Assembly (NCBI RefSeq): GCF_026262505.1
Contig: NC_067208.1
Span: forward strand, 3,853,962 to 3,917,961
Direction: 5' to 3'
Length of the DNA stretch: 64,000 nt
Origin: Trichomonas vaginalis G3
Lineage: Eukaryota > Parabasalia > Trichomonadida > Trichomonadidae
The notes beneath the pieces are model-generated. The model saw nothing but the letters and a program-made list of their open reading frames with translations. It had not been told where the DNA came from and did no database searches. This document shows, in pieces, positions 10,505 through 18,334 of the stretch; positions within the stretch are counted from its first letter, which is position 1, and each line of letters begins with the position of its first letter. A program made the position numbers and the translations under genes.

Positions 10505-10517
10505 ATACTAGCTTCCG

Positions 10518-10868
10518 TTGCCATCTGAAAAAAAGCCAAAAAAGTCTACAATCAGACTGGATACAGAAAAATGTATAATGCTCACTGATAAAATTAAATC
10601 GTTAATAGTTAACTCATCAGCAAACTTAAATACGCTTCAATTGGGTTTAGATGACCTACTTGATAAAGTTGTCAAGGCAGCAAAGTTTCAAAAACGAATG
10701 ACCCAGTATTTTTCGAAATTAAGTATCCCAATGGAAATCAAGCTTAGTATTCTCACGCAAATTACAGAATTTGGATGCAATACCCCTCAATTCATTGTTG
10801 AGAATGCCAAGTCTTTTCAAGATAAAATTATTACAGATTTCCACCTTCAAATTTATACAACATTATAA
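10518..10868 (+). pseudogene. Host gene fragment cut at the element boundary
   Basis: A 116-residue frame without an ATG that begins within about ten bases of the right end of the compact element. It is helical and lysine-rich, with ILTQITEFGCNTPQFIVENA near the end. The simplest reading is the 3' part of a host gene whose 5' part was displaced by the insertion or lies beyond the element. No family recognised. Confidence 0.45.
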
Positions 10869-10947
10869 AAATTTATGAATAAAAACTTGATATAAAATAA
10901 CATTTTTATTTTTACTAAGAAAAAAAAGGTTTTTGATAATAAATTTA

Positions 10948-11180
10948 TTTTATTTCGAAAAAGTAGCAATAATCGTAAAAGGGTATTGATAGGCTTGCTA
11001 AAGTAACTAATTTTAGCTGTCAAATACTTTTGTATTTTGAAGTAAATTAGTATAAATTTGTTTTTACTTTTATTTCGAAAAAGTAGCAATAATCGTAAAA
11101 GGGTATTGATAGGCTTGCTAAAGTAACTAATTTTAGCTGTCAAATACTTTTGTATTTTGAAGTAAATTAGTATAAATTTG
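10948..11180 (+). repeat. Two-copy tandem repeat, 113 bp identical
   Basis: 10948-11060 and 11068-11180 are identical over 113 bases with a period of 120. Each unit contains two small hairpins: GCTAAA with TTTAGC, and CAAATAC with GTATTTTG. It is non-coding in appearance. The exact identity indicates recent duplication or gene conversion. Confidence 0.9.
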
Positions 11181-11221
11181 ATATTATTTTAACTCCCTTT
11201 GAAAACCTCAATTTTCCATAC

Positions 11222-11283
11222 AGAGGGAATGGGAATAGCATCCAATATTCCCTGAGAATGGTTGCGCATTCTCAGTTCCCTCT
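11222..11283. other. Perfect three-way-junction (T-shaped) fold
   Basis: The outer stem is AGAGGGAA (11222-11229) with TTCCCTCT (11276-11283). Inside, hairpin A pairs GGGAATA (11231-11237) with TATTCCC (11246-11252). Hairpin B pairs TGAGAATG (11253-11260) with CATTCTCA (11267-11274). Only one base is unpaired at 11230 and one at 11275. All 23 pairs are Watson-Crick. Confidence 0.85.
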
Positions 11284-11369
11284 ATATTTCGAACGAAGCT
11301 CTCATCGGTCTTTTTTTTAATACTAAACGTTTTTTTTCCTGTCACTTTTAGCTAAAATTTGGGTTTGCC

Positions 11370-12484
11370 TAGGGTTGTTAGATTCCCGACGATAGGTGTC
11401 TTGGAAGATTTGCCTGGTGTCATCATAGTGTCTTTAAATCAAAAATTTTATTTTGGAGTTAGTTTTATTGATTTTTCAATAAAAAACATTTCTAAAACAA
11501 GAAAATAAAACGATAAAATATTTATATTTTATATAAGGATCTTATATATTTAAAATAAATATCATTTTATTTTTTTCATTGGTGTCTGTCAAACCATAAT
11601 ACACTATTAAAAATGAAATGTGTCTTGCGGTTTTAAAAGACACCTTCAAATTGAACGATAGCACAGACACTATTGAATTTTACCCATTTTATTTAGTTTT
11701 TACCCTTTTTATTTTTAAGAATTAATGACTGAAACAGCCGTTTTGCTATGACCTCAATCACTTTTATTTATTATTTTAAATATTATTTAATTTTATTATT
11801 TGAATAGGCCAACTTATATTTGAGAAGCTCAATTTGAGACCACTTAATACATTGAAATATCATAAATATTGAAATATTAAAAAGTGTATTTCAAAATATT
11901 GAAATTATAAAAATTTATAATACTGAAATTGAGACAAATTAATAAATTCAATGTGTTTTTTTTTGAAATAACTCTCAAATATTATTTTTTTGTTTATTTA
12001 ATGATGAATAAATATGATTGCTTTAGTCAATCATAAAAACTAATTTAAGTTTAAAATAATGAAAGGATAATTTGATCGTTTTTTAAAATACAATTATTTT
12101 TGATGATTTGCAAGAATCTTTGAAAAGAATATAATATAGGTTCTCTTTTTGTAAAATTTATCCAAATCATGTATTACATAAATTACGATTAAAACGATGA
12201 AAGAACCAAAAAGTGTGTTTTGTGTTTTGTTGTTGCGTGTTGGATGCGGGATCCTGTTATTTCCGAAATCGACAAAAAATTTGGAAATTTAATTTCCGAA
12301 ATCGAAATTATATTAATGTTTTTAATATTCTTATATCAAAAGGATTAAAGTTCATTAAGAGAAAAACAATTCTTCTTCTTCAATCTATTGGCACATTTAT
12401 TTCTACACGCCAATAAGGAAGGGAAAATTATAAAACACCATGGTGTCTTCAAAACGCTAATTTTTGATATTTTTAACAACCCTA
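11370..12484 (-). mobile_element. Non-autonomous hAT-type DNA transposon (long copy)
   Basis: The ends are inverted TAGGGTTGTTA (11370-11380) and TAACAACCCTA (12474-12484). They are flanked by a perfect 8-bp target duplication, GGTTTGCC (11362-11369 and 12485-12492). The 8-bp duplication and TAGGG start fit the hAT superfamily. The outer parts match, in reverse, the 518-bp copy at 59651-60168. An internal 598 bp (11748-12345) is absent from the short copy. No transposase frame is visible. Confidence 0.9.
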
Positions 12485-12492
12485 GGTTTGCC

Positions 12493-12592
12493 TTTTTGAT
12501 TATCTGTTCTTTGAAATAATTATTATTTGATTATGGATAAAACAATTTTAGAATCTGACGACATTAATCATTGTACTTATGAAACATAGGAT
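12493..12592 (-). pseudogene. Diverged fragment of a ricin-lectin-like gene
   Basis: The plus-strand text of this stretch aligns with part of the lectin gene at about 13330-13440 (shared TTTTTGATTATCTGT and TTTTAGAATCTG blocks) but carries many differences. It is an old, partial duplicate of the neighbouring lectin gene into which the hAT element inserted. Confidence 0.5.
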
Positions 12593-13030
12593 TTGAAAGA
12601 ATTAAAATCCTTTTATTCGCATCTCATAAATTCTCATTTAAATATGCAAATTGTTGAATCAAAAAGTTCAAAATGTTTGCATATATTTGTGTCTGGTAAA
12701 CAAATTAATAATTGTGATGAAATATATAATTGCTTATATGGGAAAAAACAAGAAATTTTAAATGAATCTTTTAAATATATAAAAATAAGTAAGATTTATT
12801 AAAGGATAAACCCGTTTATACATCATTTTGTAGATTTTCGCTTAATACATTACCGGTTTCAGATGAAAAATCATTTGAAATCTTTTCAACGAAAGAAAGT
12901 AAGTGCATAATTGCGAGGAGATGTAAATTCATTATAGGGTATGAAGATGCATTAAAGGATTGTGTTGCATGCTTATTATGCATCACTTTTTGTTATCAAG
13001 TAAAAATTCAATTTCTTGTGCAAATATAGA
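12593..13030 (+). pseudogene. Decayed host gene of unknown family
   Basis: A 70-residue frame with a KSSKCLHIFVSGKQINNC segment ends at 12802. Coding-like sequence resumes in another frame from about 12801 (KDKPVYTSFCRFSLNTLPVS, then KESKCIIARRCKFIIGYEDA) and runs to a stop near 13030. The repeated 'S-K-C-L/I-x-I' pattern in both parts suggests one cysteine-rich gene with a frameshift. Family not recognised. Confidence 0.4.
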
Positions 13031-13178
13031 AAAAATATATGCACTTCATCTTAAAATTAGAGTATGTGAATGTAAGAAAATGCATAATTAAACATAATAC
13101 GTAGATAATATTAAATATAAAAGTAGGTTATAAGTGTTGTTAGGAATATCCAATAACAGTAGTAATTAGATAGATTAT

Positions 13179-13580
13179 TTAAAGCATTCGGGCAAGATTT
13201 GTATTTAAAACCCATGTTTGAGAAGTTTTCCCATTTGCTGGACTGAGAATTAATGGTGAATTTAAAGATGATTTATTTGGAATTGAAATGCAAAGTCCAT
13301 TTGCTGTTCGAATAGTCCCATCTTTCCTAAAATAAAATTTTTGATTATCTGTATCTTTAATTTGTGATAAAATTATTTTAGAATCTGGCTGCATTGATCC
13401 TTGTACTTCTAAAGCAAGGTTTGAGATTGCAGAAATAATCTTATTATTTCTGAATAAAAATTGCTCTGTTTTGTTTCCATTAGAATTGTTATAAACTATT
13501 TCTGTTCCTTCTGTAATCCCATTTGATCTGGTTTGTATTGTGTATTTAGTATTCTCCTGTGAGTGAATCGTACATAACAT
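13179..13580 (-). CDS. Ricin-type beta-trefoil lectin domain protein
   Basis: A 133-residue protein made almost entirely of one beta-trefoil. The features are QKFYFRKDGTIRTANGLCIS, then SLNSPLILSPANGKTSQTWV near the end, the latter matching the Q-x-W repeat signature. An earlier TEQFLFRNN repeat is also visible. Such domains bind sugars. No signal peptide is visible, so a cytosolic protein or a fragment of a larger one is possible. A diverged piece of the same gene lies at 12493-12592. Confidence 0.7.
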   Translation of the reverse strand: MLCTIHSQENTKYTIQTRSNGITEGTEIVYNNSNGNKTEQFLFRNNKIISAISNLALEVQGSMQPDSKIILSQIKDTDNQKFYFRKDGTIRTANGLCISIPNKSSLNSPLILSPANGKTSQTWVLNTNLARML

Positions 13581-13928
13581 TTTATCAAACTCAATAAAAA
13601 TGACTTACAAGTATAGAAAACTTCTTCATAATGAGTTTGTAAAATGTTCTGTATTCATTATAAATAATAGCATTGTTAAAAATTAAATCATATCTTTGAT
13701 CACAATGTTGATATATCAGTAATTCAATCGAGTATATCAGGATCTGAAATAGTGTGTATCTCACATATTCTGGCAATCATAGATTTTGATACTATAAAAT
13801 AAATTAGGATTAAGTGGGAAAAAGAAGACGTCATGATTGAGAAAAGATATAATTTTAATAGATTTTCAATAAATAGACAATAAAATAAGATGAAAAGATA
13901 AGATAATAAGAAATCAAGCGCAAAAGAT
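13581..13928. other. Intergenic, AT-rich
   Basis: I see no gene, repeat or RNA here; the short frames in it lack any recognisable content. Confidence 0.6.
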
Positions 13929-15191
13929 TTATTTGCAACCATTGTCGATCAACAAGGTTTCAATCTGTTTATTATCCATCATTTTCGCAAGATCAAGTGG
14001 TGTCTTATCGCGAACACTAAGAGGATTTTTATCAATTTTACTATTTGACAAGAGAAACTCACAAACTTCCTTGCAGCTCCATCTAGCAGCTACATGTAAA
14101 GGTGTCCACTTATCAAAGTTATTATGATCATTTATATCTATAAAATCTAAGGCGAATTTAACGCCATCAACATTATTTACTTGGCAAAACTTGTGGAGTA
14201 TAGTATATCCACCAACTTTTGATGTGTTCTTGATTTGAGCACCTCCAGAATATAAGAATTTCACAAGATTAAAATTATTTGCTTCCGCAGCGGCCATTAT
14301 CATATTATTTCCTTCATATATAACATCTGTATACTTATTTTCAACTGCAAATTTGACGGCGTCAACATTATTTTGTGAAAGAGCTTTTTCAAGAATATTA
14401 TAGATTGTTTTACCATCTTCCTTTGTTAAAGAGCATTTTTGAAGTTGTTCAATGCAAATATTGCGCCCTGGCTGCGATTCCGCCTTTAAATTTTCAATTT
14501 CAAGTTTTAATTTTTCGATTTCTTCATTTTTTGCTTGTATTTCATTATTCTTTTGGTTGATTATTTGATCCTTGGATGCGAGTTCTTCATCTTTCTGTTG
14601 AATTATTTGTTGTTTTGATTTGAGTTCTTTTTGTTTTTGTTTAATAATTTCGTCTTTTTCTTGGAGTTCTTTTTGAAGCTTTTGGATTTCTTGATCCCTC
14701 ATTCCGATATCAATTTGATATTTTTGAATTTCGGCGGCGTTGTGGGAATAAGAGTTCTCATCTGATGTAGATTCTTGTCTAAGCTGCTTTAGCTTTTCAT
14801 TCTTTTGCGACATGTGTTTTTTCATACTCGAAATTTTTCTTTTCAATTTCTCGATTTCATCAGAATATTGATTATTCTGATCACTTATTGATACAATTGT
14901 CTCGAATATGGGTCTTATTGGTCGGTTTCGTAAACATTTGTGTGAGCAACTGATAAAGTCTAAAATATCTTCAACATTTCCTTGGAAATCAATGCTCATG
15001 TGCCTGTATATATCGAAATTCACATGAACATCATATCTTTTCTTGCATTCATTGAGAATGAATATCGCTTCTTTGGCGTTTAAGTTTCTTTTTTTAGCAA
15101 TCATTAGTAAATCTTTTGGATCTTGGATTTGTTGAATCAATTCTTGGTTTTTCAGCAAGTCTGCTGGATCTAATGAAGCATAACCTTGCAT
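13929..15191 (-). CDS. Coiled-coil and ankyrin-repeat protein
   Basis: A 420-residue protein from the ATG at 15191. The N-terminal ~110 residues are a helical domain common to the trichomonad ankyrin family (ILDFISCSHKCLRNRPI type). Residues ~115-245 are a long Gln/Lys/Glu coiled coil built of repeated 'IQKLQKELQEKDEIIKQK' heptads. The C-terminal ~165 residues hold about four ankyrin repeats, with GGYTILHKFCQ, WTPLHVAARW and KTPLDLAKMM as the clearest. It is likely an intracellular protein-interaction scaffold; trichomonads have very many of these. It looks intact. Confidence 0.85.
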   Translation of the reverse strand: MQGYASLDPADLLKNQELIQQIQDPKDLLMIAKKRNLNAKEAIFILNECKKRYDVHVNFDIYRHMSIDFQGNVEDILDFISCSHKCLRNRPIRPIFETIVSISDQNNQYSDEIEKLKRKISSMKKHMSQKNEKLKQLRQESTSDENSYSHNAAEIQKYQIDIGMRDQEIQKLQKELQEKDEIIKQKQKELKSKQQIIQQKDEELASKDQIINQKNNEIQAKNEEIEKLKLEIENLKAESQPGRNICIEQLQKCSLTKEDGKTIYNILEKALSQNNVDAVKFAVENKYTDVIYEGNNMIMAAAEANNFNLVKFLYSGGAQIKNTSKVGGYTILHKFCQVNNVDGVKFALDFIDINDHNNFDKWTPLHVAARWSCKEVCEFLLSNSKIDKNPLSVRDKTPLDLAKMMDNKQIETLLIDNGCK

Positions 15192-15780
15192 TTCTTTCTG
15201 CACTTTATAGATTTGTAAGGAAGTAATTTTTATCCGAATACTGAATTTCGTAATTTATAATTTATTATAAGTGTTGATATGAATTCCATTATTCGTATTT
15301 TTTGTCAATTGAATTTCTTCTCAAATTTTTGTATGGCCAAAATCTTACAGCGAAAAGCAGTTGTATATAGTTTATATGTTAAAATATAATCAACAAATTT
15401 GAGAGTCCATCTGAATGATTTGTTAATGATTCAATTTGGAATATCATGTATAATTGTGAATAATAAATAATTTCTAGTTTTTCGGAGAAATTCGATTTTT
15501 TGAATTGCTACAAATATATGGTCGATCATTTCGAAAATTGGATATAAAATATTGATATATAGACGTAATATTACTTATATTTGAAATTGGAATCAAAACA
15601 AATGAGAAAATATGAAAGAAAAATATAATCTTGCAAGTAAGCAAGGTCTATTCAAGTTCCTACAAAAGGCAAATGGTGTGATACTATATTTCCCCGATTA
15701 GGATTAATTACGAGAATGAATAAAAATCGTAAATAAAAATCTTTTAAATTGTCTATACAATTTGGGAACTTAATATATTG
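15192..15780. other. Intergenic, AT-rich
   Basis: This is the spacer between the ankyrin gene and the left end of the 24-kb element. I see no gene or repeat. It presumably holds the ankyrin gene promoter, but no clear TCA-Y-W-W initiator sits next to that start. Confidence 0.5.
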
Positions 15781-15789
15781 AAAAAAAAA

Positions 15790-15837
15790 GTATTGGGGCT
15801 TCCAGGCACTTCGTGCCCTCTAGCCCCGAAGATGTTT
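15790..15837 (+). repeat. Left terminal inverted repeat of the Polinton
   Basis: It is the exact reverse complement of 40048-40095. The repeat is itself a hairpin: GGGGCT pairs with AGCCCC, and inside it GGCACTTCGTGCC forms a 5-bp stem with a 3-base loop. An A-run lies outside it at the left end and a T-run at the right end. Confidence 0.95.
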
Positions 15838-15888
15838 TGTCACTTTTCTGTCACTTTTCAGGAAAAAAACATTTTTATTAAATATAAA

Positions 15889-16707
15889 ATGAATTTTACA
15901 AAACCACCGTTACCCTTCTTTGGAAATAAGAGTAGATGTAAAGATATTCTATTGAGAGAACTTAAGAAACTACCGAATGGTCTAACATTTGTAGATTTGT
16001 TCGGTGGAAGTTTCTATATATCTCATTTGTGCCATACAATATTCCCAGACTCAAAGATTATATGCAATGACTTCGACAACTATATGAACCGTCTCAAACA
16101 TATACCAGACACAAACAAAATATTGAGTGAGTTGAAAGAAAAGATACCTATAGGCAAGATGGAACGTATACCATTAGATAAGAAAAATACTGTCAGAGAG
16201 GTTTTGAAAAAAGCAGAGTATATTGACTGGGATAGTATATCTTCTAGACTATTATATAGTGGTGCTATAAGAGTTCATGACATTGAAACACTTATGTCAA
16301 AAGTTTTATATCTTAACTATACAAAGGTTTTCAAAAAGAACATAGAAAAATATACTGAGGGTATAGAGTTTGTGAGATGTCGTTGGACAGAGTTGTATGA
16401 AAAATATAAAAACAAGGAAAATGTTTTCTTTATAGTAGACCCGCCGTTCTATAACACATGGGATTTTCAATACCAAGTAGACTGGACTTTGAGAGACTCT
16501 TTAGAAACTTTAGACGTTTTACATAACCATCCATGCTTTTACTTTACATCCGATAAAAGTGGTTTGGAAACCGTTATGAGATGGTTAGAGGACGTACATG
16601 ACTATGAGTTTAGATACGATAAAATAGAATATGAGAGAGGTCCTATAAACCGGAGAAAGTGTCATAACAAAGAAATTTTATTGGTAAGTAAATGTGGTTT
16701 GAAATAG
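15889..16707 (+). CDS. D12-class adenine-N6 DNA methyltransferase (Dam-like)
   Basis: A 272-residue enzyme from the internal ATG, which is the natural start because the longer frame would begin inside the terminal repeat. The opening PPLPFFGNKSR is the 'PF.G.K' block of Dam-type enzymes. FVDLFGGSFY is the AdoMet-binding motif, and FIVDPPFYNTW is the catalytic DPPY-type motif. It would methylate adenine in element or host DNA. It lies first in the element, right beside the repeat, and overlaps the next small gene. Confidence 0.88.
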   Translation: MNFTKPPLPFFGNKSRCKDILLRELKKLPNGLTFVDLFGGSFYISHLCHTIFPDSKIICNDFDNYMNRLKHIPDTNKILSELKEKIPIGKMERIPLDKKNTVREVLKKAEYIDWDSISSRLLYSGAIRVHDIETLMSKVLYLNYTKVFKKNIEKYTEGIEFVRCRWTELYEKYKNKENVFFIVDPPFYNTWDFQYQVDWTLRDSLETLDVLHNHPCFYFTSDKSGLETVMRWLEDVHDYEFRYDKIEYERGPINRRKCHNKEILLVSKCGLK

Positions 16708-16823
16708 GACTACTTGTTTTAGGTTTTTTCCATTGTGTCATTTACTTATTTGACGTGGCAGAAAGATATAGAGAATATGAAGATGAACCAATACCAGCAA
16801 ATGTTCAGCATATGTACTCGTAA
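16692..16823 (+). CDS. Tiny single-pass membrane protein, 43 residues
   Basis: It overlaps the 3' end of the methylase frame by 16 bases. Residues 4-20 are hydrophobic (EIGLLVLGFFHCVIYLF), followed by a charged, Pro-containing cytosolic tail. It could be a small virion membrane protein, but no family is recognised. Confidence 0.4.
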   Translation: MWFEIGLLVLGFFHCVIYLFDVAERYREYEDEPIPANVQHMYS

Positions 16824-16827
16824 GAGA

Positions 16828-16837
16828 TATTTTTATC
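16828..16837 (+). promoter_or_regulatory. T-rich promoter-like motif
   Basis: TATTTTTATC lies 19 bases before the ATG at 16847 and is identical to the motif before the capsid gene of the compact element at 7487-7496. Confidence 0.5.
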
Positions 16838-16846
16838 TAATATTAA

Positions 16847-17137
16847 ATGGACGCACAGAACTTAGCGAATGCACAGCAACCTGGACAACCAAACCCAGAG
16901 AATATTCCAAATGAAGTTAGAATACAAACTGCAATGGCAAACTATGGTCAAGTGCCAACAGATGTACAAATGCAAACTGCCATGTCAAATGACGCTGCGT
17001 TAGGTTTGCCACCATGGTATGCAAATATGAGATGGAAAGAGTTTTATACAAACCTGAAGTGGGATATAAACAACTCTATGCAGATGACGCGAACACAGGA
17101 GTTGACCCAGAGTATGTTTCTACCAGAGGAGAAATAG
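16847..17137 (+). CDS. Small Gln/Asn-rich protein, 96 residues
   Basis: Two imperfect copies of a 'VxxQTAMxN' unit (VRIQTAMANYGQVPTDVQMQ) occur at residues 25-50, after a Gln/Pro/Asn-rich start. A WYANMRWKEFYTNLKW aromatic segment follows. The protein is soluble and of unknown function. It belongs to a tight cluster of four small plus-strand genes that resemble virion accessory proteins. Confidence 0.5.
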   Translation: MDAQNLANAQQPGQPNPENIPNEVRIQTAMANYGQVPTDVQMQTAMSNDAALGLPPWYANMRWKEFYTNLKWDINNSMQMTRTQELTQSMFLPEEK

Positions 17138-17138
17138 A

Positions 17139-17207
17139 ATGTATGAGCTCCAGTTAAAGAATGCTATGGAACTCAGAAGGAAACGTAAGAGACTAGGCGG
17201 ACATTAG
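17139..17207 (+). CDS. Very short basic peptide, 22 residues
   Basis: The start overlaps the preceding gene's end region (ATG two bases after the stop). The peptide ends RRKRKRLGGH and is strongly basic, like the small core peptides of adenovirus-type viruses. It is too short to assign, and coding status is uncertain. Confidence 0.25.
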   Translation: MYELQLKNAMELRRKRKRLGGH

Positions 17208-17225
17208 ATTTTTACATATAGTAAA

Positions 17226-17467
17226 ATGGGTTTCTTCAGTAGTATTGGAAACTTCTTTCGAAATGTTGGAAGAGGTATATGGAATGGAATAAAAACCGTA
17301 GGAAGAGGAATTTGGAACGGTGTCAAAAATATTGTAAAAGAGTAGGTCAGTTCGTTGGTATTATACCTAAAGACCCTGAACCAGAAGAACAAGCTCCTGT
17401 TATACAACAGCCTGAACCTGCACCACAGTCTAGTTGGCAACCAAATCCAACACCTCAACCGTATTAA
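17226..17467 (+). pseudogene. pVI/GLFG-like minor capsid protein region
   Basis: It opens MGFFSSIGNFFRNVGRGIWN, an amphipathic helix with Gly-Phe and Gly-Trp repeats. This resembles the membrane-active N-terminus of adenovirus pVI-like proteins and the second such protein at 20591-20992. The 3' part is Pro/Gln-rich. It is a small part of the fossil and may be broken. Confidence 0.4.
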
Positions 17468-17505
17468 AATTATATTTTACCGTTCGATAGTAGTTGTATA
17501 TGAGA

Positions 17506-18325
17506 CTAAGTTCTAAGTAAAACGCATGGTATAATGGAACTATTCTCTTTTCTTCCATCTGTTGTAAACCATACTTGAAAGTCTGAAATACTTCCACTCG
17601 GTGGTTCATATAGCTTTGTAGGTTTTTCGTAAAAGTTATTTGCCAAGCATAAAAAAGAGTTTTGTGCACCAGAAAATGAAGCATGAACTATAATAGCATC
17701 TGAGTCGAAAACATTTTCATATGTTCCATTAGGGTTTTCGACTTCATAAAAGTCCGGGTGTACTGGATATTCTGCAGGCTGATTTAACATCCTTAGAAAT
17801 CTATACCATGCCAAGTTGTTATATTTTGTAGAAATATAAACGTTTTCTCCAAGGTCTTCTATTTTATTGATTTTAACAGTTGCATTTTTCCTGTCATATA
17901 TAATATCGAGATGGTATTCTCCTTCGTCAATGTTATACTGGTTTGCATATTCGAGATAGATATCGTTTATTTTTTCTTGAAAAGCTTGAAGAGTTGTTTC
18001 TAAGTTTACAAGCAAATTCACTTGTAAAAAGTTTTCCCTGTTCAAATTTCTCATACGTACGTTTTTCTTTGTTATAGTATCGAACTTCAAAACCGACCGT
18101 AAATGGGAAACATGTATGGCTTCTGAATGAACTTCATTCTACGAAAGCCAATAGCTTTTGTGACGGATGGGTCTCTTAACCATCTTAGTGGGTAGTCAAA
18201 ACGATAGCCTTCATGCTTTACGGTCTCTGTCTCAAACTTTTGACCGACATTCGTAAAAAGTTCATCTAATGGTTTAGTTGTAGCAACTCTTGAATTTTCT
18301 TTTCTATTGAAAGCATATTTTATCT
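17506..18325 (-). pseudogene. Penton-like minor capsid protein region
   Basis: Clear homology to the intact protein at 24013-24873: both carry a 'VFD…HASFS…SFLCL' strand and the YEPPSGSISDFQVWFTTDG segment near the end. It is a second copy of the same capsid-associated family within one element, in the opposite direction. The region is broken in a few places. Confidence 0.6.
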
Positions 18326-18334
18326 AGAATAAAA

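Larger units (their letters stand above)
9874..10508 (+). repeat. Long direct repeat, right copy
   Basis: It matches positions 1-620, with a constant offset of 9886 from 119 to 618. The copy opens with the palindrome GGTGAGATCTCACC (9881-9894), carries the acidic-tail ORF and ends with the second hairpin version. Homology stops at about 10510, where a different, host-like frame begins, so this is taken as the right boundary of the element. Confidence 0.88.
1..10513. mobile_element. Compact capsid-bearing PolB element (Polinton-like), left edge possibly outside the window
   Basis: Genes for polymerase B, a hexon-like major capsid protein, a penton-like protein, a KilA-N protein and several small proteins lie between two ~620-bp direct repeats. 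No integrase, packaging ATPase or protease is recognisable, so this differs from a textbook Polinton and may be a Polinton-like virus or a derivative that depends on another element. Genes at 1435-1908 and 5859-7001 are on the minus strand and the rest on the plus strand. It is mostly whole, with roughly one to three breaks, all visible ones in the polymerase region, which suggests a young insertion. The family call is firm; the sub-class is inference. Confidence 0.8.

Noticed and set aside
1-10508. LTR retrotransposon suggested by long direct repeats
   Set aside because: No reverse transcriptase, Gag or primer-binding site between the repeats; the content is PolB and capsid.
12213-12416. 67-residue gene inside the long hAT-type copy
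   Set aside because: No transposase similarity; the 3' part is shared with the non-coding MITE end.
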